Shown here: positions 16,398-25,622 of the stretch, in pieces | How the letters are laid out: each line of letters begins with the position of its first letter | Position numbering within the stretch: position 1 is the first letter of the stretch | Source: Bacteroidales bacterium | GTDB taxonomy: Bacteria > Bacteroidota > Bacteroidia > Bacteroidales > JAEINX01 | Direction: 5' to 3' | Assembly (NCBI GenBank): GCA_016342645.1 | Contig: JAEINX010000026.1 | Coordinates: 1 to 40,249 of the forward strand | Length of the DNA: 40,249 nucleotides | Program-made: the position numbers and the translations under genes | Notes under the pieces: generated by a model | Told to the model about the DNA's origin: nothing | Database searches by the model: none | What the model saw: only the letters and a program-made list of their open reading frames with translations

Positions 16398-17078
16398 TTA
16401 ACTAATATTTTTTATTTGAGAAATAACTTTTGTAGGATTTTGAGATGAAAACACTGAGTTTCCGGCTACAAGAACATTTGCTCCACTGTCATATAATTTC
16501 TTTGCATTATCTAAGTTAACACCTCCATCAACTTCAATTAAGGCTGAGGACTTTTTTGATTCAATCAGATTTTGTAATTGATTGATTTTATTATAAGAAT
16601 TTTCAATAAACTTTTGCCCACCGAAACCCGGATTAACCGACATTATCAAAACAAGGTCGATATCTGAAATAATATCTTCAAGTTGATTGATGTTTGTATG
16701 TGGATTTAATGCAACACCGGCTTTTATTCCCTGTGATTTAATTAGTTGTATGCTTCGATGTAAATGGGTACAAGCTTCGATATGAACACTGATTAAATCG
16801 GCACCTGCATCAACAAATTGTTTGATATATCTATCGGGGTCGATAATCATAAGGTGAACATCAAGGGGTTTTTGGGCATATTTTTTTATTTGTTTAATTA
16901 TGGAAAAGCCAAAAGTTATGTTAGGAACAAAAACACCATCCATAATGTCAAGGTGAAACCAATCGGCTTGGCTATTGTTAATCATTTCAATATCTGATTT
17001 TAAATTCGAGAAGTCAGCAGAAAGTAATGAAGGTGCTACTAATGATGGTTTATTTTTTTCTTCAATCTTATTTTTCAT
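16398..17078 (-). CDS. rpe: Ribulose-phosphate 3-epimerase
   Basis: The enzyme interconverts ribulose 5-phosphate and xylulose 5-phosphate in the pentose phosphate pathway. This 226-residue TIM barrel has APSLLSADF (15-23), the metal and proton-transfer motif HLDIMDG (42-48; H42, D44, D47), DVHLM (73-77, H75), VNPGFGGQ near 150 and the phosphate-binding loop EVDGGVN and VAGNSVF near the end. It lies 70 bp downstream of rpoD, across the terminator at 17094-17118. The order pnp, rpoD, rpe is common in Bacteroidota. The N-terminal 12 residues are charged and optional, but the ATG at 17078 is the first. Confidence 0.94.
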   Translation of the reverse strand: MKNKIEEKNKPSLVAPSLLSADFSNLKSDIEMINNSQADWFHLDIMDGVFVPNITFGFSIIKQIKKYAQKPLDVHLMIIDPDRYIKQFVDAGADLISVHIEACTHLHRSIQLIKSQGIKAGVALNPHTNINQLEDIISDIDLVLIMSVNPGFGGQKFIENSYNKINQLQNLIESKKSSALIEVDGGVNLDNAKKLYDSGANVLVAGNSVFSSQNPTKVISQIKNIS

Positions 17079-17093
17079 ATTATTCGATAAAAT

Positions 17094-17118
17094 AAAAAAA
17101 GCGGGTTTGATTACCCGC
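17094..17118 (-). terminator. Terminator after rpoD
   Basis: GCGGGT (17101-17106) and ACCCGC (17113-17118) form a 6-bp GC-rich stem around a 6-base loop; on the minus strand seven T residues (17100-17094) follow. It sits between rpoD and rpe, so rpe may need read-through or its own promoter. Confidence 0.8.
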
Positions 17119-17148
17119 TCAAAATTAATATTTTCTTTAATAGGAAAG

Positions 17149-18012
17149 CTATCCTAAATATGATTTTAGGATTTTACTTCTTGAAGTATGCTTTAATCTT
17201 CTGATAGCTTTTTCTTTAATCTGACGAACTCTTTCGCGAGTCAGGTCAAATCTTTCTCCGATTTCTTCGAGGGTCATGGGGTGTTTGCCTTCTAAACCAA
17301 AATATAATCTGACAACATCAGCTTCACGTTTTGTTAGAGTTGAGACAGCCCGATCAATTTCTTTTCTTAATGAGTCATATAATAATTCTGCTTCGGGTGT
17401 AACTACTTCTTCGCCTTTAAGTACGTCGTACATATTATTGTCTTCGTCCTGTACCAAAGGTGCGTCCATAGAAACATGTCGTCCGGCATTTTTCATCGAT
17501 TCTTTAACTTCCCTTTCAGTTATTTCAAGCAAGCCTGCAATTTCTTCCGGATTTGGTTCTCTCTCGAACTTTTGTTCGAGTTTTGCATAAGCTTTATTGA
17601 TTTTGTTGATGGCACCAATTTTATTCAAAGGTAAGCGAACAATTCTTGATTGCTCGGCTAAAGCTTGCAAAATTGATTGTCGAATCCACCAAACTGCATA
17701 GGAGATAAACTTAAAACCTCTTGTTTCATCGAATCTTTGAGCAGCTTTTATCAATCCAAGATTACCTTCATTAATTAAATCAGGAAGGCTTAAGCCTTGG
17801 TTTTGATATTGTTTTGAAACCGAAACAACAAATCTAAGGTTAGATTTGGTGAGTTTTTCTAAAGCAAGCATATCGCCCTGATGAATCCTTTGAGCTAAAG
17901 AAACTTCTTCGTCGGCAGTAATAAGTTCTACTTTTCCAATTTCTTGAAGATACTTATCAAGAGAAGCTGTTTCTCTATTTGTAACTTGTTTAGTTATCTT
18001 TAATTGCCTCAT
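17149..18012 (-). CDS. rpoD: Primary RNA polymerase sigma factor RpoD (short Bacteroidota type)
   Basis: This 287-residue sigma-70 lacks the long N-terminal region 1.1, as is normal for Bacteroidota primary sigma factors. Region 1.2/2 includes [56 protein letters not shown] and [13 protein letters not shown]. Region 3 has [14 protein letters not shown]. Region 4 has [20 protein letters not shown] and the helix-turn-helix [18 protein letters not shown], followed by the terminal ALxRL-like tail ([18 protein letters not shown]). It directs housekeeping transcription from TTG-N20-TAnnTTTG promoters. It is flanked by pnp upstream (69 bp) and a terminator downstream. Confidence 0.96.
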   Translation of the reverse strand: MRQLKITKQVTNRETASLDKYLQEIGKVELITADEEVSLAQRIHQGDMLALEKLTKSNLRFVVSVSKQYQNQGLSLPDLINEGNLGLIKAAQRFDETRGFKFISYAVWWIRQSILQALAEQSRIVRLPLNKIGAINKINKAYAKLEQKFEREPNPEEIAGLLEITEREVKESMKNAGRHVSMDAPLVQDEDNNMYDVLKGEEVVTPEAELLYDSLRKEIDRAVSTLTKREADVVRLYFGLEGKHPMTLEEIGERFDLTRERVRQIKEKAIRRLKHTSRSKILKSYLG

Positions 18013-18081
18013 AATATTATAATTCTTATTTTTTCAGCAAGTAGGTTTTACGATAATAATATATTTTGGTTACAAAAAAAT

Positions 18082-20223
18082 TTAGTTATTTTGTCGTGGT
18101 GGCCGTGGAAGCAAGACTTTTCGTGAAAGTTTAATTTTTCCACTTCTTTCATCAACACCAATGATTTTAACTTCAAGTTTTTGGCCTTCTTTAAGTACAT
18201 CCGAAACATTTTGGGTTTTTTGCCAATTAATTTCAGAAATATGAAGTAATCCGTCTTTTCCGGGAAGAACTTCAATGAAAGCACCAAATTGAGTAATGTT
18301 TTTTACAGTACCATTATACACTTTTCCAACTTCCGGAACTGCAACAATACCTTTAATCCATGCAATTGCAGCATCAATTGAAGTTTTGTCAACAGCAACT
18401 ATATCTATATAACCTTTTTCGTCTTTTTCTTCAATTACGATGACTGAATTTGTTTCTTTTTGAATTTCCTGGATAATTTTTCCACCCGGACCTATAATGG
18501 CCCCGATAAATTCTTTGGCAATCACCATTTTTTCAATTCTTGGAACATGAGGCTTGTAATCTTCACGCGGTTCGGTAATAGTTTTTTCCATTTCGCCAAG
18601 AATATGAAGACGTCCTTGTTTTGCTTGTTCCATTGCTTCACTTAAAATTTCATGTGAAAGTCCGTCAACTTTAATATCCATCTGACAAGCAGTTATACCA
18701 TCTTTTGTCCCCGTAATTTTAAAATCCATATCACCAAGATGATCTTCATCGCCAAGAATATCTGACAGAATAGCATATTTCCCAGTTTCAGTATCTGATA
18801 TCAAGCCCATGGCAATACCTGAGACAGGTTTAGTGATCTTAATACCTGAATCCATTAGAGCCAGAGTTCCACCACAAACCGAAGCCATTGATGAAGATCC
18901 GTTTGACTCAAGAATATCGGAAACAATTCTAATTGTATAAGGATTTTCTTCCTTGCCTGGGATAACAAATTTTAATGCTCGCATTGCCAGATTCCCATGG
19001 CCAATTTCCCTACGGCTTGTTCCTCGCATCGGCCTTGCTTCTCCGGTTGAAAAAGATGGGAAATTATAGTGTAGTAAGAAATTATTTTTTCCGTCAAGAA
19101 CTACTCCATCTATCGTTTGTTCGTCAAGTTTTGTTCCGAGTGTTACTGTAACAAGTGATTGAGTTTCGCCTCTTGTGAAAATTGCCGATCCGTGAGCTGC
19201 GGGAAGATAATCAACCTCGCTCCAAATTGGACGAATTTCATCAAGTTTTCGACCGTCTAATCTTATTCTTTCATTTAGAACAACATCTCTAACTGCTTTT
19301 TTCTCAACATCGTGGAAATATTTTTTTACGAGCGAATCTTTTTCTTTTTGATCTTCTTCATCTAATGTTTCCATGAATTCATCCTTGATTTTACTGAAGG
19401 ATTCTTCTCGCTTATGTTTATCGGCTATTGAAGATTTTGCAACTTCATAACATTTATCATAAGTAGCTTTTTCAATAGCTGTTTTTAGTTCTTCATCTTT
19501 TTCTTCGTGGCAGTATTCGCGTTTTATTTTTGCTTTTTCAACTAATTCGGCAAGTTCAAGTTGAACTTTACATTGAATTTTGATAGCATCGTGTGCAACT
19601 TTTAGAGCTTCTATCATTACTTCTTCTGCAACCTCTTTCATTTCGCCTTCTACCATCATAATATTATCGATAGTTGCAGCAACAATGAGGTCTAAATCAG
19701 CCTTTTCTAATTCTGAAATTGCCGGATTGACTTTTAATTCTCCATTTATTCTTGCAACACGAACTTCTGAAATCGGTCCTTTGAAAGGAATATCGGAAAC
19801 TAGTAAAGCAGCCGAAGCAGCAAGCGCAGCAAGTGCATCGGGAGCAACATCTTTATCGGAAGAAATCAAACTAATAAACACTTGAGTTTCTGCATGATAG
19901 TCATCAGGGAACAAGGGTCGTAAAGCTCTGTCCACTAAACGGGAGATTAAAATTTCATATTCAGAAGGCCTTGCTTCGCGTTTAAAAAATCCTCCCGGAA
20001 ATTTTCCGGCGGCTGCGTATTTTTCTCTATATTCAACCGAAAGGGGCAAGAAATCAACGTCTTCTCTGGCTTCCTTGTTTGAGACAACTGTTGCCAACAA
20101 CATTGTGTTTCCTGTTTTTACAACTACCGAACCATCTGCTTGCTTAGCTAATTTTCCGGTTTCGATAGAAATACTTCTACCGTCTCCCAAATCAATTGAT
20201 TTTGAAATGCTTTTAATTGACAT
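18082..20223 (-). CDS. pnp: Polyribonucleotide nucleotidyltransferase (PNPase)
   Basis: PNPase is a trimeric 3'-5' phosphorolytic exoribonuclease of RNA decay. The 713-residue protein has two RNase PH domains (about 1-230 and 320-540) linked by a helical region, then a KH domain ([19 protein letters not shown], about 575-640) and an S1 domain ([21 protein letters not shown] to the end, about 645-705). The second RNase PH domain carries [23 protein letters not shown] and [16 protein letters not shown], with the catalytic aspartates. It lies 131 bp downstream of rpsO, beyond the rpsO terminator, and the rpsO-pnp order is widely conserved. Ends 69 bp before rpoD. Confidence 0.97.
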   Translation of the reverse strand: MSIKSISKSIDLGDGRSISIETGKLAKQADGSVVVKTGNTMLLATVVSNKEAREDVDFLPLSVEYREKYAAAGKFPGGFFKREARPSEYEILISRLVDRALRPLFPDDYHAETQVFISLISSDKDVAPDALAALAASAALLVSDIPFKGPISEVRVARINGELKVNPAISELEKADLDLIVAATIDNIMMVEGEMKEVAEEVMIEALKVAHDAIKIQCKVQLELAELVEKAKIKREYCHEEKDEELKTAIEKATYDKCYEVAKSSIADKHKREESFSKIKDEFMETLDEEDQKEKDSLVKKYFHDVEKKAVRDVVLNERIRLDGRKLDEIRPIWSEVDYLPAAHGSAIFTRGETQSLVTVTLGTKLDEQTIDGVVLDGKNNFLLHYNFPSFSTGEARPMRGTSRREIGHGNLAMRALKFVIPGKEENPYTIRIVSDILESNGSSSMASVCGGTLALMDSGIKITKPVSGIAMGLISDTETGKYAILSDILGDEDHLGDMDFKITGTKDGITACQMDIKVDGLSHEILSEAMEQAKQGRLHILGEMEKTITEPREDYKPHVPRIEKMVIAKEFIGAIIGPGGKIIQEIQKETNSVIVIEEKDEKGYIDIVAVDKTSIDAAIAWIKGIVAVPEVGKVYNGTVKNITQFGAFIEVLPGKDGLLHISEINWQKTQNVSDVLKEGQKLEVKIIGVDERSGKIKLSRKVLLPRPPRQNN

Positions 20224-20310
20224 AATTTTATTGTTTTATGTAATAATTCGTTTCTGAAAAGTAAGAATATCACTGAATTTTCAATTTTTAGAATATCAGT
20301 GGCATTAGAT

Positions 20311-20335
20311 AAAAAAAGGCAATCTACATTGCCTT
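20311..20335 (-). terminator. Terminator after rpsO
   Basis: AAGGCAAT (20316-20323) and ATTGCCTT (20328-20335) form an 8-bp stem with a CTAC loop; on the minus strand it runs into a T tract (20315-20311). It lies 20 bp after the rpsO stop and before pnp. Confidence 0.8.
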
Positions 20336-20354
20336 AATTAGTAGTTTTGAGAAA

Positions 20355-20624
20355 TTATTTTCTAATTCCTAACTTTTTAATAATTGCTCTGTATCTTTCT
20401 ATTTCAGTATTTTTTAAATAATCAAGCAATTTTCTTCTTTTTCCTACTAATAAAACTAAGGAGCGCTCAGTAGCAAAATCTTTTTTATTTATTTTTAAAT
20501 GCTCAGTTAAATGTTTAATTCTGTGTGTGAATAGTGCAATTTGACCTTCTGATGATCCGGTATCAAATTCGGATTTTCCGTATCCTTTAAAAATATCTTT
20601 TTTTACTTCAGATGTTAAATACAT
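20355..20624 (-). CDS. rpsO: 30S ribosomal protein S15
   Basis: S15 binds 16S rRNA early in assembly of the 30S platform. The 89-residue product has GSSEGQIALFTHRIKHLTEH (about 23-42), the 16S-binding HLKINKKDFATERSLVLLVGKRR segment and the final NTEIERYRAIIKKLGIRK, all family hallmarks. The S15 start region LTSEVKKDIFKGYGKSEFDTG fits. A good promoter lies upstream. Position before pnp is conserved in many bacteria. Confidence 0.96.
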   Translation of the reverse strand: MYLTSEVKKDIFKGYGKSEFDTGSSEGQIALFTHRIKHLTEHLKINKKDFATERSLVLLVGKRRKLLDYLKNTEIERYRAIIKKLGIRK

Positions 20625-20659
20625 ACTTATTATTTCTATAATTTAGATTTTTTGGGGTG

Positions 20660-20690
20660 CAAAATTACAAATATATTTAATTGTAAACAA
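20660..20690 (-). promoter_or_regulatory. rpsO promoter (Bacteroidota type)
   Basis: On the minus strand TTG (20690-20688) is separated by exactly 20 bases from TAATTTTG (20667-20660), a full -33/-7 match. It lies 36 bp before the S15 start, giving a leader of roughly 30 bases. An overlapping TATATTTG (20675-20668) has no TTG at the right spacing. Confidence 0.65.
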
Positions 20691-20976
20691 AATATTTTTC
20701 CTTTTTTTAATAATAATTTAATATTACTATTAATTTGATTTGTAACTGCTTTCGATCATTGATATTAAAACTTTTATAAGTTTAAATTAAATTGATGATT
20801 ATTCGAAGCTCAAAAACAAGAGAAAAAAGAGACGGTATATTATTGTAGTGATGGATTTTTGAAATGCCAGGAGGTTTTGTGAATATTATTAATAAAGTTT
20901 ATTTTCAAAAATATTTATTAAATTTGAACAAATTTTATTTCAGGTATTTATTACCTAATAAGTGAAACTTAACAAA
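20691..20976. other. Intergenic region between rpsO and the PIN toxin-antitoxin pair
   Basis: No gene is seen. On the plus strand TAAATTTG (20919-20926) fits a -7 box for the antitoxin gene, although no TTG sits at the expected distance. A 5-bp inverted repeat AGGTA/TACCT (20942-20956, 5-base spacer) lies between this box and the start codon and could be an operator for antitoxin self-repression. Both calls are weak. Confidence 0.35.
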
Positions 20977-21198
20977 ATGGATATGGAAACAATGAAAATA
21001 GAGTTACTAAATCCAAAAGCAAAAAAATTGCTAATAGATTTGGTGGACTTACAATTGATTAGAATTTCAAATTTGACTTTTTCGCGCAAAAAGTTTTTTA
21101 ACTTATTGAAAGAATTAAGACAAGATGAATCACCCTCACTTGAAGAAATTCAGGATGAGGTAAAAATAGTTCGTAAAAAGATGAGTAAAGGACAATGA
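20977..21198 (+). CDS. Antitoxin of a PIN-family toxin-antitoxin pair
   Basis: The product is 73 residues from the ATG at 20977; a GTG at 20962 and ATGs at 20983 and 20992 are alternatives. It has an N-terminal strand-like segment (MKIELLNPKAKKLLIDLVDL) and a C-terminal acidic helix (SPSLEEIQDEVKIVRKKM), the usual layout of small antitoxins that wrap around a PIN toxin. It overlaps the toxin start by 4 bp (ATGA), so the two are translationally coupled with antitoxin first. The family has no name that I recognise, and the assignment rests on position. Confidence 0.7.
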   Translation: MDMETMKIELLNPKAKKLLIDLVDLQLIRISNLTFSRKKFFNLLKELRQDESPSLEEIQDEVKIVRKKMSKGQ

Positions 21199-21596
21199 GA
21201 ATGATCCTTGATACTAACATTTGGATAGGTTATTTGATTTCAAAGGAACTGTTTTGGATAGATAATTTTTTTGAACAGAATGATTTTGAATTATTGTTTA
21301 GTGATAGATTGCTTTCCGAATTTTTTCGGGTCATTCAAAGGCCAAAGATTAAAAAATATTTTTCAAAAGAGAAACTATATCAATTAATTGACAGATTTGA
21401 AGATTACGGAACAATGATCGAACCAAAATCAAAAATACAGCAATGCCAAGATTCAAATGATGATTTTTTACTTGAGCTCGCAATTGACGGAACAGCGGAT
21501 TTTCTTGTAACCGGAGATAAAGACTTACTTGTATTGGAAACAATTGGTGATTGTAAAATTATTACTTTAAAGATATTAAAAGAAATACAAAATTAA
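21195..21596 (+). CDS. PIN-domain ribonuclease toxin (COG1569-like)
   Basis: PIN toxins are metal-dependent ribonucleases. This 133-residue protein begins MRMILDTNIWIGYL, the first catalytic aspartate being D6. The other acidic residues are in place: E42 in LLSEFFRVIQRP, D90 in the QDSNDDF motif and D108/D110 in FLVTGDKDLL. The length and the ending (a strand, KIITLKILKEI) match the family called putative toxin component, PIN family. It follows its antitoxin by a 4-bp overlap. The region upstream is AT-rich, and the pair sits at the edge of a minus-strand gene block, consistent with recent acquisition. Confidence 0.85.
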   Translation: MRMILDTNIWIGYLISKELFWIDNFFEQNDFELLFSDRLLSEFFRVIQRPKIKKYFSKEKLYQLIDRFEDYGTMIEPKSKIQQCQDSNDDFLLELAIDGTADFLVTGDKDLLVLETIGDCKIITLKILKEIQN

Positions 21597-21693
21597 AGCA
21601 AATTAAATATGAAATCCTTTGTCTAAGAGTTAGCTATGGCATACATCCTGAAAACCATTTACTCAAAAAGTTTTCGAGAAATGAAAGTACTAC

Positions 21694-22776
21694 TTATATA
21701 AGCCTGACCCTCGGATCAAGTAATCCGTAAATTATATCAACCAAAATATTTATAATTACTAAAATAACCGAAATAAACAAAACTGCTCCCATAATAACCG
21801 GGAGGTCATAATTTTGGAGGGCATCAACTATTACGACCCCAACTCCTTTCCAATCAAAAACATATTCAACAAAAACAGCACCTGCCATTAAAGAGGCAAA
21901 CCATCCCGAAACTGCTGTAATTACAGGATTTAGAGCGTTTTTCAAGGCATGCTTGAAAACAATTTTATAAAAACTCAAGCCTTTTGCTTTTGCAGTTCTA
22001 ATATAATCATGGGAAAGAACTTCAAGCATCGAACTACGAGTTAGTTCAACAACAATTGCTAAAGGCCGAATCCCAAGAGTTAAAGCAGGTAAAATTAAAT
22101 TTTTCAAGTCGAGATATTCACCACCTCCAAAATCATCAACAGAATATAAACTTCCGAACATATTCAATCCGGTGAATTCAACTAAAACGAAAGCAAAGAT
22201 CCAGGCATTCAAAATTGCAGCAAAAAATGAAGGCAACGACATTCCGAGAACAGAAAACACAAGTGCAATTTTGTTGAAAAAGGCGTTTCGCTTTACGGCA
22301 CAAGTTATTCCGATAATCATTCCGACAATTAATGCAAATAATATTGAAACCGTTGCAAGTAAAGCTGTTTTTGGAAAAGCATCAAATAAAATTTCTGATA
22401 CTTTTCGTTTCGACTGATAAGATCTTCTTAGGTATGGTTTTTTGAAAACTAATGAATTTTTTTTTGAAAAGGTAGCAAGTTTTGTGAATGGAGAATATTT
22501 TAAACTATCGAGAAACCAATAACTTTCAGGCTGTGTTGTGCTATGGAAGGAAATGGGAGAGAGGTCATTAAGAAAACCTATGTATTGAGTAGTTAAAGAT
22601 TTATCCAATCCCAAATCTTTATTTATTGCTTCAATTGATGAAATATCGGTTCTTTGCCCGAGCATCATGCGTGCAGGATCGCCCGGGAGTACATTAAATA
22701 ATAAAAAAACAATTGTAATTACGCCAAATAAAACCAAGAAACCATAGAATAATCGTCTTATGATAAATTTGAGCAT
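21694..22776 (-). CDS. Dipeptide/oligopeptide-type ABC transporter permease (DppB/OppB)
   Basis: The 360-residue inner-membrane permease has the DppB N-terminal signature (MLKFIIRRLFYGFLVLFGVI, then LLFNVLPGDPARMMLG) and the EAA loop HDYIRTAKAKGLSFYKIVFK near 260-280, followed by GWFASLMAGAVFVEYVF. An insertion of about 60 residues after the first periplasmic strand (residues about 70-130) is larger than in E. coli DppB. Its partner genes (DppC-like permease, ATPases, binding protein) are not adjacent: the downstream side holds the convergent PIN toxin. It starts 14 bp after the DoxX gene, so the two are probably cotranscribed. Confidence 0.88.
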   Translation of the reverse strand: MLKFIIRRLFYGFLVLFGVITIVFLLFNVLPGDPARMMLGQRTDISSIEAINKDLGLDKSLTTQYIGFLNDLSPISFHSTTQPESYWFLDSLKYSPFTKLATFSKKNSLVFKKPYLRRSYQSKRKVSEILFDAFPKTALLATVSILFALIVGMIIGITCAVKRNAFFNKIALVFSVLGMSLPSFFAAILNAWIFAFVLVEFTGLNMFGSLYSVDDFGGGEYLDLKNLILPALTLGIRPLAIVVELTRSSMLEVLSHDYIRTAKAKGLSFYKIVFKHALKNALNPVITAVSGWFASLMAGAVFVEYVFDWKGVGVVIVDALQNYDLPVIMGAVLFISVILVIINILVDIIYGLLDPRVRLI

Positions 22777-22790
22777 TTTGTTGTTGAATA

Positions 22791-23906
22791 TTAATTTTCG
22801 ATATTTTCGTATAAATCAATTATTTCTGAATATTCCGGCAGGTCATTATAATGCCATTTATCAAGGACTACACCATCTCTTAAAAGCATAAGTCCGGGAT
22901 TGGCTCTGACCATAGTTTTCAAAACTATATCATCAGAATTATAAAATTCCATATCCAAATTCATGTTATATTTAAATTGTTCGACAAGTTCGGGAATATC
23001 CGAAGTTAGAACAATAAAACTATAGCCGTCGTAGTCAGCTTTTTTCGCAAAATCTGCCATTTTTTGAAATGCTTTTTTATTGGTTTTTGATAAATCATAA
23101 GCAATAAAAAGGAATTGGAGATCGGGATTTGGAATAAAATTATCTGTTACATCTTCTCCGAATTCATTTTCAATAGCAAGCTCATGCGATCTAACTACCT
23201 CAGAATCGTCTATTCTTTGGCTTTGAAACTCCCATTGCGACATCCAAATGGAATCTTGCCATGGGTAATTTGGTGAAAGATATTCTTTTTCCTCACCGGT
23301 GCTTTTGTTAGCGTAAGTCAGGTATATTTTTTCCTTGCCTTGATTTTCGGGAACCATATCTTTTCCAATTTTCCAATCCATGAAATCAATCATTGGTAAA
23401 TGCTTATAATTATAAATTGAAAAGAAAATAAAACAAACGCCAAAATACATAAGAACTAATTGTTGAAGTAATGGTGAAAGTCGTTGTTTATATTTTATTC
23501 TTGATTTAAAAATAATCAATACAAAAACCATTATAACAATATTTTTATAAAATGTTTCCCAGTTTGTCAGAGTGATTGCATCACCAAAGCAGCCGCAATC
23601 GGGAACAGGATTGAAAATGGCATCAAAAAATGTCAATATTGTAAAAAATATCATCATTAATAAAACCAATACTGATGAAAGTTTTATCCTTAACCGAAAA
23701 AATAAAGCTATTCCAAGAAGGAATTCAACAGTCACCAAGATTACGGCTAAATAAAGAGCAAAAGGAATAGCCCAATCCATACTGTAAGCAATTAAGTAAT
23801 CTTCAATTTTATAGGTCGTCCCTAATGGATCAACTCCTTTTACAAATCCTGAAAAAATAAAAACCAGGCCGACTAAATACCTGCTGAATTCTCTTAAAAA
23901 TTTCAT
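22791..23906 (-). CDS. DoxX/BT_3928-type membrane protein with thioredoxin-like C terminus
   Basis: The 371-residue protein has a DoxX-like four-helix N-terminal half (residues about 1-140) with NPVPDCGCFGDAI, a C-x-C pair (C104, C106) typical of MauE/DoxX redox membrane proteins. The second half (about 230-371) is outside the membrane and looks like a thioredoxin fold (LQFLFIAYDLS, YSFIVLTSDI, NPGLMLLRDGVV, KWHYNDLPEY) but has no CxxC. It matches the BT_3928-family arrangement that I know from Bacteroidota, usually found next to DUF1599. Here the DUF1599 gene is 2.4 kb upstream, separated by the HipBST insertion. Function is unknown; a redox role is inferred from the cysteines. Confidence 0.8.
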   Translation of the reverse strand: MKFLREFSRYLVGLVFIFSGFVKGVDPLGTTYKIEDYLIAYSMDWAIPFALYLAVILVTVEFLLGIALFFRLRIKLSSVLVLLMMIFFTILTFFDAIFNPVPDCGCFGDAITLTNWETFYKNIVIMVFVLIIFKSRIKYKQRLSPLLQQLVLMYFGVCFIFFSIYNYKHLPMIDFMDWKIGKDMVPENQGKEKIYLTYANKSTGEEKEYLSPNYPWQDSIWMSQWEFQSQRIDDSEVVRSHELAIENEFGEDVTDNFIPNPDLQFLFIAYDLSKTNKKAFQKMADFAKKADYDGYSFIVLTSDIPELVEQFKYNMNLDMEFYNSDDIVLKTMVRANPGLMLLRDGVVLDKWHYNDLPEYSEIIDLYENIEN

Positions 23907-23994
23907 TATTATTTTGATTATTTTTTATAATTATTATTTGTGGTTTTTAAAATACCTTTAACTCAAATTCATATATTTTGTTTTACCGGTTTTA

Positions 23995-24576
23995 TTAAAT
24001 TATGTCTATTATTTCCCAGTGTCTGCCTTTGTCAGGACCTATGCGTTTTAAAATATCTTTCGTTTTAAGAGTTTCAATATGTTTTTGAATAGCTGATTGA
24101 TTTATTTTTAGTTTTGAAGATAATTCCAAGCGAGTTATTTTTGGATTTTCAATGATTAATATTAAAATCTCCTTTTGTCTATCAGTTAAAAAGTCTGACC
24201 ATTTTTCTGACCACTTTTCTTTAATAATATTCTCATATGTTTTCTGGGTAGTTTTCTCCAAATTTTCATTTGATAGTCTTTTAGGAATACGTTGAAAAAC
24301 AACTGTAAAAAGCCCGTCGGTTTTAAAAACAGGCTCAGGCAAATTTGCCAGTTTTATTTCATTTTGAATACCCGAACGTTTTCTGTTGTCAATTTGAATA
24401 ACCTGAATGATGTTTTGATCATCAACACCAAGCAAGACAACCCCACCGGCTGCATTTGCAAAAGCGCATACTTCTTCTGCTAGCTCTTTAACCTTTGAAG
24501 GAACCCTAACTTTAAACTCGGCATTGTAAGCTTCACCGCTTGAGACAATACTTTTTATATCCTCTTTGCTTAGCAT
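23995..24576 (-). CDS. AlbA_2-domain regulator with large internal deletion
   Basis: The 193-residue frame joins two ends of a much longer protein. Residues 1-75 are the N-terminal AlbA_2/Schlafen-like domain (EFKVRVPSKVKELAEEVCAF, then GGVVLLGVDDQ, IDNRKRSGIQN). Next, residues 78-97 (NLPEPVFKTDGLFTVVFQR) are the far end of the usual HATPase_c_4 region, so about 200 residues between them are missing, in frame. The C terminus (about 130-193) is a winged helix-turn-helix, TRLELSSKLKINQSAIQKHI, as in the full-length family. The gene starts 9 bp after hipT in the same direction, so it is the fourth gene of that operon. It may be a dead relic or a shortened repressor. Confidence 0.75.
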   Translation of the reverse strand: MLSKEDIKSIVSSGEAYNAEFKVRVPSKVKELAEEVCAFANAAGGVVLLGVDDQNIIQVIQIDNRKRSGIQNEIKLANLPEPVFKTDGLFTVVFQRIPKRLSNENLEKTTQKTYENIIKEKWSEKWSDFLTDRQKEILILIIENPKITRLELSSKLKINQSAIQKHIETLKTKDILKRIGPDKGRHWEIIDII

Positions 24577-24585
24577 AATTTAGTA

Positions 24586-25611
24586 TCAATTATTTAATCG
24601 ATTTCTTCTGGTATTATAGTCAATTAAATAAGCATTTTTTGTGGACTTATTTAAAAATGAACAATTAATTAAATGTTCAACTTTATCTTGTCTTTCTAAA
24701 AAAGGATACAGAATTTTATCCATCCTATTTTCTTTTATGCCGATTCGCTTTGCAAATTCTTTGAAATCCTCCAATCCCGGGTGGCCGTTTTTTTGCCGTG
24801 CAGAAGATCGGAAGGTATCTTTAAATAGGCCCTTGTTTAATGCAAAATCGCTGTCGTCAACATGAATGCGAGTATTTATTAAATCGTAAGCCGGGCTTAA
24901 AAGATAATCACCGGAGGTAGATTCCAAGAGAGCAAAGTTTTTCAAATGTGCATCCCCATTTGAGAAAAGGTAATTAAACAACACTAATACCATGAATTTT
25001 TCAATCTCTATCATATAAGCAGGAACATATTTTTTTATTAATTCGGCAACTTCTTCATAACTGAAATCGTATTTAAAATTATCCCCATAAATTTCTGCTG
25101 TTTTTCCGGCTAATGAAGCAAAATCTTCTTTAGCCCATTTAGTCCCGTCTTCTTTGAAATCAAACCGTTTTGTTATGTAAGCCGGTTCTCCATTTTTGAA
25201 AAAAATAAGCGCATTTTCAGCTGTTGGCATTTTATATACCTGACGGGCAATTTGCATAGTCAGGTGTTCATTTGCCGGTATTTGATCTGCTTTTTTCAAA
25301 TCCCTTGGGATGGGCTTTAAAATATATGTTCCTTGTTCTCCCTCTTTTGTCAGTCGTAACCTATTTTTATCCAGCAAAAGCGAGACCTTTTCTTGCACTC
25401 CCGAAATAGAAATTCTTTTTCGATTTTCGATAAATTTTTCCGAATCTATTTCGCTTTGCGGTGCATGATAAGGCAAGATATGACTTAGCTTTTTTCCAAA
25501 AAAAACTCGTTTTAAGCAAGTGGCACTGTAGGTGTTAAAGCCTTCTGCTAAAGTTCCGGGACAAAATTCAATTGAGATTTGAGAATTTTTTGTCAGCTTA
25601 TTTAGGTTCAT
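24586..25611 (-). CDS. hipT: HipT-like serine/threonine kinase toxin (C-lobe of split HipA)
   Basis: HipT phosphorylates aminoacyl-tRNA synthetases in the HipBST system of E. coli O127; the substrate here is not known. The 341-residue protein (ATG at 25611) has the glycine-rich loop RISISGVQEK (66-75) with the SIS autophosphorylation serines S68 and S70 characteristic of HipT. It also has TYILKP (K99), EDFASLAG (162-169), the catalytic loop NGDAHLKNFAL (218-228, D220) and the metal-binding AYDL (241-244, D243). It lacks the N-subdomain, which is encoded separately upstream. A TTG at 25626 would give a 4-bp overlap with the HipS gene, but the internal ATG at 25611 looks better. It lies between hipS and the AlbA_2 gene. 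Confidence 0.85.
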   Translation of the reverse strand: MNLNKLTKNSQISIEFCPGTLAEGFNTYSATCLKRVFFGKKLSHILPYHAPQSEIDSEKFIENRKRISISGVQEKVSLLLDKNRLRLTKEGEQGTYILKPIPRDLKKADQIPANEHLTMQIARQVYKMPTAENALIFFKNGEPAYITKRFDFKEDGTKWAKEDFASLAGKTAEIYGDNFKYDFSYEEVAELIKKYVPAYMIEIEKFMVLVLFNYLFSNGDAHLKNFALLESTSGDYLLSPAYDLINTRIHVDDSDFALNKGLFKDTFRSSARQKNGHPGLEDFKEFAKRIGIKENRMDKILYPFLERQDKVEHLINCSFLNKSTKNAYLIDYNTRRNRLNN

Positions 25612-25622
25612 AGTGTTTAATT

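Noticed and set aside
17276..19885. Plus-strand frames across rpoD and pnp
   Set aside because: They are antisense shadows of highly conserved genes.
23995..24576. Calling the AlbA_2 frame a RecG-like helicase
   Set aside because: Database names of this kind come from the shared AlbA_2 region; no helicase motifs are present.
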